From NCBI GenBank assembly GCA_023846275.1, contig JAIUJO010000185.1:326229-390228 (forward strand): DNA of 64,000 nt. The letters run 5' to 3'. The notes beneath the pieces are model-generated. The model saw nothing but the letters and a program-made list of their open reading frames with translations, was not told the DNA's origin and did not search any database. Shown one piece after another: positions 51,395 to 62,900 of the stretch. The position numbers and the translations under genes are program-made. The DNA is from Vanilla planifolia. Taxonomy: Eukaryota; Streptophyta; Magnoliopsida; Asparagales; Orchidaceae. Each line of letters opens with the position of its first letter. Within the stretch, counting starts at the first letter, position 1.

Positions 51395-51462
51395 CATGCC
51401 AAAAATTGTATGGGAGCAGCTACTGTAAAGGTTCATGTTCGTCTCCCCAATGTGTCGATGAA
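51395..51462 (-). pseudogene. KIN-7 exon 6 (switch I)
   Basis: Acceptor TTGTTTTACAG|TTCATCG. It reads HRHIGETNMNLYSSCSHTIF, then GM. Switch I of kinesins is NxxSSRSH; the invariant Arg is Cys here (CGC to TGC is one transition). The donor reads ATG|GCATGT, which is either a GC-type donor or a mutated GT. Confidence 0.93.
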
Positions 51463-51545
51463 CTGTAAAACAAAAGAAATTTTGCCCTTAAGTTGTAATG
51501 CTACAACGATATAATTGAAAAGATAAAATGATTTTTTGGCTTTAC

Positions 51546-51627
51546 ATTCACCAAATTCCATGAGTTGAAGAACTTGCCCAGGGGAGGTAACAATCTCCGC
51601 TTTCAAACCAATAACATATATGCATCT
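51546..51627 (-). pseudogene. KIN-7 exon 5
   Basis: Reads RCIYVIGLKAEIVTSPGQVL and then QLMEFGE, ending GAAT|GTAAAG. It matches the family string RGIxVxGLxEEIVxSPxQVLxLMEFGE, with Cys for the Gly after Arg. No stop. The acceptor is uncertain within TTTAGAAG. Confidence 0.92.
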
Positions 51628-51714
51628 CTTCTAAATAAGGTAGAACTTACAATTCAAAAAAAAAAGTTCATAGTGACGCAACGTAGAACCAAATTGAACA
51701 AACTAGAAATATAC

Positions 51715-51829
51715 CTTAAGTTATTCGTGAATTTGAGCCTTTTGATGCCTAGGAGCCAACAATTCATTGATCTCCTCATTGTATATCTCCATGTAAGACA
51801 CTCAAACAAGGAACTCTCTATCTAGTTTT
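51715..51829 (-). pseudogene. KIN-7 exon 4 (two stops)
   Basis: Reads DREFLV-stop-VSYMEIYNEEINELLAP, then QKAQIHE-stop-LK before donor CTTAAG|GTATAT. The TGA at 51,802-51,804 stands where the family has Arg and can come from CGA by one C-to-T change. A TAA lies at 51,721-51,723. The likely acceptor is CATTCAA, where a CAG may have mutated, so the right edge is approximate. Confidence 0.93.
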
Positions 51830-52174
51830 TGAATGAAGAAAAAGTAAAGCTAAATAACTATGCAGATAGTGCCAGACTAAACTAATTCTTACATAAACTT
51901 TGATTCCTTTTAGAGATAGACCGTTAAGCTAACAATTACAAACAGATCTATGTCTAGTAGATGAAAACATTTTTAATACTCAGGGACTTCTATGAAGTAA
52001 ATGAGGACATTGATGTTAAACTATTTTATCAGTTCAAGAAGGGAAGTGTAACAAAAACAAAAAATTAAGATAAAAAAATCCTCTAAAAGGAACACACCAT
52101 AAAAATATAAAAAATTATGAAAAAATATTCATAAAAAATGACTGGAAGGATTTATAGTTGTAGAGGTAAACCAC

Positions 52175-52293
52175 CTCTTGAATAATTCTAAATAACTCAC
52201 GAACAGAAAGTGGAATGATTCCCGGTTGACTGACAGATCTTCTCATGGTATACATCTTACCACCGCTTGTTTGTCCATATGCGAAAGCTATAC
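52175..52293 (-). pseudogene. KIN-7 exon 3 (P-loop)
   Basis: Acceptor GCTAATAG|GTATAGC, donor CAAGAG|GTGGTT. It reads IAFAYGQTSGGKMYTM and then PGIIPLSVRELFRIIQE. The kinesin P-loop GQTxSGKT is altered to GQTSGGKM: the Lys survives, but the Thr that ligates Mg-ATP is Met and a conserved Ser is Gly. Such a P-loop should not bind nucleotide normally. Confidence 0.95.
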
Positions 52294-55200
52294 CTATTAG
52301 CAAAACGTTTTGTCGATTAGAAATAACATGTAAAACAATTATTATTGAAAATGCTATCTACAACATATACACATAACAAAATTAAACCACTGGAAGAGAA
52401 GCTAAACCATAAATTGAAATATAAGTTTAAGAAAATTACATCGATTTGAGTGCATCAAACAAGAGGAACTTATATAAAAATCAAATAATCAAATTCGATA
52501 GCTTAAAATTCTTAAATTCACATAAAATAATGTCGAAGTTTCTGGCTAATCCATAGAAATATTTTGACATATTCTACAATGCAAAACACATATGATTGGA
52601 TATGTAGCCAAACATTCTTTCAAAACATCACTAGTCAATTGAAAATCAAAATAGAATCTAGAGAGGACTTTGTTTATTTAATTTTATTAGTTTAAGCTGT
52701 AGTCCATATTCAAGAATGACCAACACCTCAAAACATATTTCCTCCACCTATCTATTGTGCCTTGAAAAATATGAGCACTCAAAAGTAAAACATATACGTA
52801 ATAAAACTACAACAAAGAAGACAAGTTGGCTAATCAATGTGAACTAAACATCAACAATTGTTTGACTAAGTGACCTTAAGATATGACCTTAACATCATAA
52901 TGTTGTACACTTGATTCTTCTCTTGAGACATCCAAACAACTTTCCCAAGGCTCTATTTTAAAAGCTCGACTGTGTTCCTCATCAAAGGAATTGTTTTCAT
53001 CAAACATTATTTCTAAATACCTCTTTGATTTTACAACCTCGAAAGAAAACTTGTAGCATAAAATAATTTGATTCGTCCATATAATAGTTGTTTACAATTT
53101 TCTTTCATCATAGACCCAACATTAATATTCCACAGAACCAATGTAAAATATAATCCTCTATAATTAACATAAATTATATGTAACATTTTTCCTATGTTAA
53201 CATACCAAATACTTACAATTAATATGGACCACAGCAAAAAATTTAATAAACTAGTAAACATATGTATATATGCTTGTTGAGCTTATGTCCAATTTCTTGA
53301 ATTCAAACAACATAATATTATTGCTGAACTATTGCACTTTAAATGACTGAAGGTAGCAAACTAAATAAGATGAACTGGAAGCTTGAACAAAAAAGTAAGA
53401 TAATGATCAAGGCAACCAAGTCTGGATACTTTGGATAGAACTCTTATGAAGGTACGACTAGGATCTAAAGTAGTGAATCCAAGGTTTCTTAAGTTTTGAA
53501 TGCATATCAAGGGTTTGTGGAGTTTAATGATTCTGGAATTATATTTATTATTTTCTTTCCCTTGTTCAATGTGCATGGTTTTCCTTTAGGTTATTATTCC
53601 ATTTTTGCTACTTTCTTTCTTGGATCTATATTTTTATAGAAAAGATCATCTCCATTGTTTTTGCAATTTCTTACATGTGGTAAGTGCATGCTCTGAAGTG
53701 TGGAATTCCTTCTATTAAAATTTCTGGTTAGAATTACTATTCACTAATGTTTTCTTGAATTCCTGAGATCTCTTGTGATCACTTCACTACATGATATAGA
53801 CTCTAGTGCGGCATGCTTAGTTCATTTTATTAAATGCCTGTGTTTGCTTTCTTTGTTGAAATAATGCCATATAAATCTAATTGTTCTCTATCTTATTTAA
53901 AAATGCTTTCAGATTGACTAGTCACATTTTGGACATGGATTGGCATGTAACATAAGTAGATTATCCCATATCATTGAACCTTAATTTCATGGATAAAATA
54001 CATGCCAGCATAAGAACTACTATACCACACTTTTTCAGCCTTTCAGTTCAAGAGATCAGGCAATCAAACCATAGAATTGCACCTTCTAGAACTATCTACT
54101 AGTTCAACAAGTTTCTTCCAAGTATAAATTCTATTCAAACAAGTGAAGGACTACGTTATGAAATTAAGAACATATGTAAAACTAACCAAAAAAATGACGT
54201 GAAGCCCAAACAAATTAGCATTAATGTTAATGCAACCCTTGGAAGGAATGCATTGTATTATATGAATAAAGTGACAAGTGAGCACGAGCTCTACACATCT
54301 AGATGTTGTCTTAAATGAGCAAAAGCTACTGCATTATCTTGGAAGTCTGAATAAAAAAGTCAATCCAAGACACAAGAATTATTATAGGATTTTAAAATAT
54401 ATGTACCATAGTTAGAAAGCTAATGGAATTTTTGAATATAATTATTCAATGAAAGACAAATGTTGTGTGTTCAAAAAGCTATGTAGATATGAGACAAGGC
54501 AAAAAGAATGGATTAAGTTTTGACAATTAAGTTAGAAACATGATAGAAATAGAATTGTCATATTTTTTGAATAAAAATTAAAAGGTGTAATCGACGTTAT
54601 GAGGATTAGTGAAAGGATCATAGCTTCAAAGATCATTATAACAAAGCAAGCTATACATGTTGGCAATGACCACGCCTAAAAAAGGACTAAATATGTTAAG
54701 GAAAAGTTTAGATTGATTTGGAGAAGTTAACACTAAGCATGCATGAAAACATTTTTAATTTTAAGAGGCTTAAATAGCATAAAGGTAAAAAGAAAAAGAA
54801 TTTATACAATATCTTGGTGGTTATGGATTGGGAAAGTTAATAAAGATAGTAAAATTTTTTTCTAGTTCACTTTACAATATGATTTTATTATTGCTTGTAT
54901 TTTTTTAAGAAACAAAAGGAGCACTAATTACTTCAAAAGAATAGTCAAACACATTGATTGTTTCTTAGTGTGAAAGAAAGAACCTTTTGATTGTAAAGGT
55001 TTTAAGGTGACACCATGAAATGTTTGACCATCCAACATCAATTAATGATCTAAGATGTCCACTTTAAAAAATCTAGGAGATAAAATAAATGAATTACCCA
55101 AGAATAGAAAATATTAACTTAAAGATAAAAAATTAAATTTATTCAAGAATAAAAGACTTTAATTTATGTTCTAGGAGATAAATCAAATCACAAATCCTAT

Positions 55201-57730
55201 GCAAGATAACATTGTCAATTATATTGGTAATCCAATTGAGTTAGTGCGTAGAAGATCTAAAAAGCGTGCCCAAAATTACAAATCCTTTTGTTGGCGAAAA
55301 CAAGAAGTAGAAATTGAGGTTAAAAAGTAATCTTCTTATAGAAAATGACTCAAGTGCTTAAGTATGGAAAACTCAAAGAGATATGCACTAGCAAGACAAA
55401 AAGCCACAAAGTAAGGAGACAAAGAAACGAACTTTAAAAACTTGTATTAGAATTTGAAGATTAAAAAGAGAGAAAGGCAAATATATTGACTACCAAAACA
55501 AAAAATGTAAACCAAATATCTATGTCAACTAAAAGGGATTAAGATTGTCTATCAAAAAGTACTAATAGATGATGATGATATTAAAATTAACATGAACAAG
55601 CTACCTTTATTAGATTTTAAACAAAAATTATGACAAGAAAATTGATCAATGGAAGTACTATGCACCTAGACCTCAACTTAATATAAGTTGAGCTATATAC
55701 CTACTCCCTATCTTGATATCCACAAGTTAATCCTCAAGGACATCCCTTGGTAGCTTATCTCTATCGCACGAATATAAACAACTTCCCACTAATGATTAGC
55801 ATTCATATTCGACACCTTCAACTAAAGTATCAATGGACTTTAACACTCCTCAACAACCAATTGACAAGCTTTGAGAGATCTCAAGATCATAAATAAGCTT
55901 CATCAATAAGTTCAACTATCTCTTGAAGATAGCTCTACATTGGGACAAGTCATCATGCATTTTCTTCATAGTTTGGCTAATTTTGTAAGATGTGTTCATA
56001 ATTATAAAATATTTGAACTTCTTCAAAATAATCCTATCATGTTAACATAATATACAACCTCAATGATATCAATTATATCATATACATCAAAGGCATGCCC
56101 ATTTGTCACTTTAGACATCAATTATGCCTTTATTATAATAAAAAAAAATTGAAATCAAAACAAACCAATAAGGCTACACACTACAATGTACCTCTGCCTT
56201 CCAACTAAGTTCACCTTCTTAATTAAGAACAATTTTTGCGAACAAATCTCCACTAGTTTGCCTTCCATTCAAATACCCACTCTTCTATAGATCATATATG
56301 CCTTCATCTATAGCTCTTTCCACTTCCTTTATATGTTTCATCATCTCTTAAAACCATAGCCTCATCCTTGCAACAAAAGAGCTCCATTAGATACCACCAT
56401 AAGAGGTCACAGTTTTTCCTCATTGCCATCAATTCCACCATAGTCGACTACTATGAGTTCACTTCCTTATCCCTCACCTTTCAATTCTTCCCTTTCTTCT
56501 TAACTTCATCTTGTGAATCATCCCATATATTATCTTATGGTTTCTAATTTTCTATTTTTAGTCAATTGATTAATTAATGCTAAACTTTTAGTGAGGAAAC
56601 AAAAGGAATCTATGGTATTATTTTCCATGATCTATATTTACAAGAACAAAAATTTAAAATAATTCGTTAAATTATTTAGGACTAACAATTAATTTTATAT
56701 TTGTTAAAGAAACAACTAATGGTGTTATTCATGTATTTTGAACTTATACGAACCTTTGAAACATGAACTCCCCCAAACTTGGGCTTTTTTCAACCTTTTG
56801 CAAGAAGCCTAAGGTACCTATACATATTAAGGTACTTTCAGAACATTTTCTCCCAATTTCACAACTTAAACAAGTTAGAGTAAAAAGATTAGTTGTCTAA
56901 AAGATCTTAACTCCAATAAAAGTTGCAGCAAATAAAGTTGTGACTGCAATTTCAGCCATAATCCTTTGAATAAAATTAGACTTGACCTAGATGCTAATTA
57001 ATTCTCACAAAAAGACAATATTTATGATCATGAATATCTCATATCTATGGAGAATTTATTCTTTCAATGGGTAAACTTGCTATAGTATTTTGTAAAACAA
57101 ACAAGATCTTCATAAAAAGATGTTTTGCCTGAAACCCACTAGAATTGACAATGCTAAGATAATGTTGTATGATAATCTTAATCAACTTAGCCTTAGTGCT
57201 TACCAATTTTTAATGATCAAGATGTTGTTTTGAGATAGCATAACTAAAAAAGACAACATTTTTAATAATTATGATGACATATTGTGAAAAAGTGGGTTGT
57301 CACAATTAAGGAAAGAATGCAACTTTAGATTATAAGCAAAGATATTGCATTAATTTTATGCATCATTCATGCTAAATTGACCACTCGACCTATACATGGT
57401 GTGATACTAAATGTTGCTAGACTTATGAAAGCTACTCTTATCTTAAGATGCAAAGACACCCATTTCCAATTATTTGATGAATTCATAAATAGTTTTTGCA
57501 TGTTTTTGTACAGAAACTTTCCTTTCACACTAACGCAATCTTGAGCATCAAACCAGCAGTACCATACTTAAGTGTCCCTTTATGACTATAGAAAATTTTA
57601 CTCCTTATTTTTTTAGAAATAGAAAATCTTTATTTAGAAAAAACATTTTCTATTTCCAAAAAATTTGTATCATTTTTTTAAACCAAGATGATTGCTAAAA
57701 AAATAACAGTTGAAATCTTTCATAAAGGCA
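52294..57730. other. Left part of kinesin intron 2; unidentified
   Basis: 5.4 kb between exon 3 and the right direct repeat. No kinesin exon was found. A + strand frame near 55,195-55,330 (ELVRRRSKKRAQNYKSFCWR) is open over about 45 codons and then riddled with stops; I cannot assign it. None of this stretch is duplicated left of 34,150. Confidence 0.4.
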
Positions 57731-59103
57731 TGATTCATATAATTTAATTAGTTCTTAAAACGAAAAAAAAAATAATAATTCTATCAAGTATCAAAATCAT
57801 ACGTATAATTGTCAGAACATCTCATGCATAAAATATCAATAAAATTCTAACACAACCACATAAGCAAAAGTAAGAAACCATAAAGCTAATATTACCCTCA
57901 TTCTCCCTTATAATCTTGTGATAATTATACCTTGCATTTTTAAAAACTTTTATTAGTCTATTCATATATGCTAAATAACATTTTATAAGCTATTAATGTT
58001 TATTATGTCTTAAAATCATCAATAGGTCATGTTTCATTATAATCTCTATTCTTCAAGCCATTGTTTAAATATACTTCCAATTGTTGTATGATTGTTATAG
58101 GAGAAAATAATGAGCCTACAATCTTCCTATGATATGTCTTCGTTTAGCAAAATATTTTTGCAAAAACAAACTAAGCGAAAAATCACGAGCTCAATAAAAA
58201 AATACCAAAGGAAAATACAAGGCACTACAATATTGGCTCACGACGTATGCTAGATCCCAATAACAAAATATATTATATCAATTGTAATTTATCTAAAATT
58301 AGACTAATATATCGAGGCAGTGATTCCAGACATTACATTAAATCCATTTAAATTTGTTTTGTAATTATTTTGATCTTATTTTAAACTTCCATTACAACAC
58401 AAGTCCCCTTTTAATTCAATATTTTTCTTTATTCAACCCTTTTCCCTTTCCTTTCTATTAACAGTTAAAGTTTAGTCCACAAAACAAAAAGCTAGATATT
58501 TTTTTAAAAATACGTTTCACCTCTAAATAATACCTAGGAGTGAGATATTATACATCATTGGTTCTATTGTTAGATTCCACCACTGAACGATTCTTCAAAA
58601 TATGATAAAGCCATTTGGTAACAAAATGACTTCTTATTTTAATATAAGAGCTTTGTTGTTAAGACAAATCTTTGCTTAACTTTTATTATCTTGTTTTGAT
58701 ACACTTAAAAATAATATTTTATTTACTTAAATAAAATATCCTTTTTTATTTTTTCCTAATATAATGCAAATTAGTGACTTATGTCATGCTATGCATGTTA
58801 AAAATATTGTGCTAACTTAGAAAGCCATACAATACACCTAGCATGTTCATACAAGAGTTAATTAAGAAAAATTAAATACATAATTAATTCTCTCATAGGC
58901 CCTTCCAAGATAATTTACATCTCTTTCTCCATAGCCAATAATTCCAATGCATACAAGGCTAGTCTCATCTCTCATATTTTCTACAGCCAACTCTGGGATA
59001 TATAATTCCAAGAAAGCTTGATAAAATTCTCTTCAAGATATTTCAAAATGTGTTATTCCTCCAAATTAGATTTGATATTGCTTATCACCAATGCCTAGCA
59101 ACA

Positions 59104-59307
59104 CTATTTAATACTAATACTACCAAAAGTACTCTCTTGGTCCACACACACCATACTATTAAACAACATTTCAATCTTATCTAAGTAGTCGTCTACTTGG
59201 AAATGATCTATAGTGCCTACAAGGTGTGGTGAACGTAAGCTTAAGAATTTCTCCATAAGATAATTTGCTTGATTCATTATCACATTCTTCTTATTTTTAG
59301 TTGCCAT
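59104..59307 (-). pseudogene. Ty3/gypsy gag N-terminal scrap, right repeat copy
   Basis: An open frame of 67 residues with YLMEKFLSLRSPHLVGTIDH followed by VDDYLDKIEMLFNSMVC. The pattern LxEKFxxLxxPxFxGTxDPxxAxxWLxKIExxFxxMxC is typical of gag in plant Ty3/gypsy elements. The rest of the element was not found nearby. The scrap was present before the repeat was duplicated, because both copies have it. Confidence 0.6.
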
Positions 59308-59741
59308 AACAACCCTCCTAAACTGTATCCCTGATATACTCTCCCTTCAATTAATGTCCTTTCCCTTGAGCTATTATGGCCATTTTTTGATTAGTATGGT
59401 TCTCTTCTTCCTCACACATATTTTGATTTCCAAACTCCTTGTTTCACTTAATAAAAGTTCAAGTCATATTCTAAAAATATTCAACAATATTTTGATTCAT
59501 ATATATAAAAAAAAATCCCAAAACTTAAAAATCAATTCATCATGTATTTAATTGTTGAAAAGCTTTCCCAATAAATATAAAAATTAAACCATAAATATCT
59601 TCTCATAATAATTCTTTTAAGTTATCCCACAATTTTGCAGACAACTTTTAATTCTTTTAGGAAACTTATATCAGGTTGAAGCACTGTACATCACCTTGAC
59701 ATTTTGTATGTCCATATAAGCTATTAGTCTTTACTATGTGC

Positions 59742-59960
59742 AATTCTTATTCTTCTTGTGTTGTACATCGAATCAACCTATCATGCATAATAATTCATGT
59801 ATTGTATGCAATTCTCTAGTTGGCCCTTATAAACTCGATGTATCGTATATAGAAATTCATGCATTGTATGTAATTCTTTGCTTTGTCTTTGTACCGTTGA
59901 CATATTACTCATATTTCTCAATCTAGTCCTCATACAATCTGTACACCATATGTCAAGGGG
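59742..59960 (+). repeat. Degenerate short tandem array, right copy
   Basis: Same motif as in the left copy: GTATGCAATTCTCTAGTTGGCCCTTATA, then ATTGTATGTAATTCTTTGCTTTGTCTTTGTA, then TACTCATATTTCTCAATCTAGTCCTCATA. The array predates the large duplication. Confidence 0.5.
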
Positions 59961-62900
59961 TGATGTACAATATTTTAAGCAACAACATATTATACTTAAA
60001 AGTTCATGTACGATAAAAGAAACTAGATTTCCATAGTTTCCCAATCTTTATGTTTTAGTCAATTATTATATAATTACTTGCATTGTTAAAAACATTATAA
60101 GTGTATGACTTAATTCAAACTTGCATAAATTATATACATGAACAATAAAAAGGTTGTACAAGTCCCCAACTGGACCAGCCCTCACATTAATAATAGTAGG
60201 GACCATCTTCTCTACTCCCTAATGACAACCATTCTCCTAAGTTTAAGGTTATAACTATTCTTGTAAAGGTTGGACACCCTCTTTTTATTTCAAACAACTA
60301 AATATTAAATTGTCCTGTTGCTGCCCCATAGCCATAGTTTTTCCTAAATCCATTGTCTGCACATAAAACTTCTTGATCACATGCATGCTATTTCTTTAAT
60401 CTCTAAATCTCGACAAAATAATAATCATCTCTTCATGATTATCTATTAAATTTCTTATTTATTTAGGTACAACAAAAAATTTTGCAATTGATACCAAATT
60501 ACTATTATTGTTAACCATGTAAGTAAATATGTTGTTAACTAGATGTCACACATGTAGCTCACATAAAAATTTGTGCAAATTGATTTTCAAATTATAGTGC
60601 ATTTCGCAATATGCAAGTTTTACCTATTTGACAAAAATTATGGCTTTTGTTGTAAACACTCTCCTTAATTCAATGACACATGATAAATAAAGTTTACATA
60701 TACATTCTAAAAAATATTAAAATTCGTGTAAGGCCTTGTTTTATTGTAATCATTTATCTTAAGTATAAAGAAAATTTAGATGTATATTGTTATGTCATAT
60801 GTATACTTGTGATTGGTGTATGATTTCAAAGGATGGCAAATATATTTAGTGACATATTGGTTATTTATGTTCTTACTTTATTCACATATGACTTGTTTTC
60901 CATATTCAATGCATTTGACATTATAATTATTTATTTACTATATTAATGATTTATATGAAGCCCATGATGCATAATAATAGCACATCACTTAAAATAACTT
61001 CACCATTGATCATATGGCCATGATTGTATGTACGACATAATGGTTAATTGTATCATTACGTTGTATAAAGGTTGGTTAATCCAATCAAAAAGCCTAAGAA
61101 GTCGTGACTCTTCTATTTTAGGATAGTAGTGAACATCCTTCTAACCCAAACCGACATGATAATTATATTACGTATGAGCTATTGCGATTGGTTGACAAGA
61201 TGTGTGATTCCATATATGAATATACATATATTATTCTTTGCATGAATATAGTGGATCATGATGCCAAATAGCTATATCATGTGTATGGTTGTAAAAGTTG
61301 TCTATTTGGCAAGTTTGACAATTACGTACTGGATAATATTGATGTACATAAATTTTGTGAACATTTATGTTATATTTAATTAATTTAATTAACATGATTA
61401 ATCAGAAAAAATAATTTTAAATAGACTTTAAGAGTTGATGCACATCTTTACTTTCATTGTTTTTGAATAATATACATGATAGAATATTCCATACCTTTGG
61501 TTTTTAATCTTATTCAATTGCATATGGCAGAGAATTCATTCTCCAACACCTTGTTATACATGTTGTGACATGATGTTTCAACTACTAATTGGTTAGAACC
61601 TCAAACATTACTTTATATATTTTTTCAAACCCAATTTACTTTATTAGCAAATTGCCATTTGAGTATTAGTAAAAAACTACCATTTGTTATTGGTATATTT
61701 AGGTGTTTTATTATGTTATCTTAATTACTTATCTAGTCATCTTCAAGATTTGGTTTATGAATAACAATATATTGTTCACATTATAAGTGTTCATTATTAA
61801 ATTTAGTGTGATGATGTGTTTTTTTTAATTAAATAAGACTTGTTTGCTTTGGTTTCCAAATTCTTCTCTAACATATATCTTTTTTATTTTAATAATATGA
61901 AGTCAAAATACTTGGCCTTGATTTCCAGCTTAATGTCAAAGTTATGGATTTTTCTTATATTATCAAGATACGACACATAATGGCACCACGGTGATTTAGC
62001 CTTTTATTTCTTCTCAAATAGAAAAACATGAACGCAAACAAGCAACATACACACAAATAACACAAAATATTAAAAATGCAATAATTGTGCAATGGACTAA
62101 TGTAGAGCCAATTGTCAGAATGGCTAATATAGGCATGACACGAATTGTTGTTGAGGAATGAAGGAGCAAATCATGAATAAGTTTCTTTGTTTAAAATAAA
62201 TTGAATAAATCACTAAAACTGGAACAAATAAATTGATTCATTAAATTTAATTTTGTTTAATTTGTACAACATATGCTTGGTCTAAAAAATCAATTTTCAA
62301 CTATACAAATCAGCACTCATTGGAGTAATATTGTTCACCCAAAAGAAGTTCGAACCCAACACGTATATTTTGAAATAAGTGACACCTAACAATTTGAAGA
62401 ATGCATCCTCCAACTTGAGCAACTTACATTGATTTCTTAGTTTAAGTTAAATCAAGTTTTATATGTAATTCATTTTCATTAAATAATAAAAGTGTTATGT
62501 ACCTATCGCCAGTTCATTTCTTGAAATTGTTTCATGATCTCAATAAGAAAACACGTAACATGATATAACAAGTTGGTTATTTATATGTTAATTTTATTCA
62601 TATGAAACTAACTGAGCATATTTATTATTGAACATCATATTTTTTCATAAAAATTGGTAGCTCATGTGATACCTAGAATACATATTCCTCTAAAGATCAC
62701 GTTTCATAATATTATTACATCATTTTTAAAAACTCTATGATTGATTACATATAAGTGTAATTGAATGTTGAATGTGATAATTAATGATAACATTTTTATT
62801 ATATAATTGGATAACTAGGTCAACAAGCTCTCAGAGAGACAACTCTATTGTTTCAAGATAGTGATTTCCTCACTTTCGTTTTAGATTGGCTACAACGTTC

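Larger units (their letters stand above)
43223..52293 (-). pseudogene. KIN-7 (CENP-E-like) kinesin pseudogene, exons 3-13
   Basis: Eleven short exons in collinear order on the minus strand encode most of a kinesin motor domain and the start of its coiled-coil neck. KIN-7 is a plant-expanded kinesin family related to animal CENP-E, acting as microtubule plus-end motors. Assignment rests on family-specific strings: PGIIPLSVRELFRIIQE, VSYMEIYNEEIN, HRHIGETNMNLYSS, EGSYINKSLMTLGTV, GGHVPY, DETKSSLLFASRA, LKRQKWEIEEL. Introns keep consistent phases. Exons 3-9 are compact (52.3-50.8 kb). Intron 9 is about 6.9 kb and swollen by repeats, including a LINE relic. Lesions: stops in exons 4, 8, 9 and 13, a frameshift in exon 9, and damaged P-loop, switch I and switch II. 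Exons 1-2 of this copy are not to its right within the window. Subfamily KIN-7N/7O is my best guess from the LKRQ...EIEEL neck. Confidence 0.92.
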
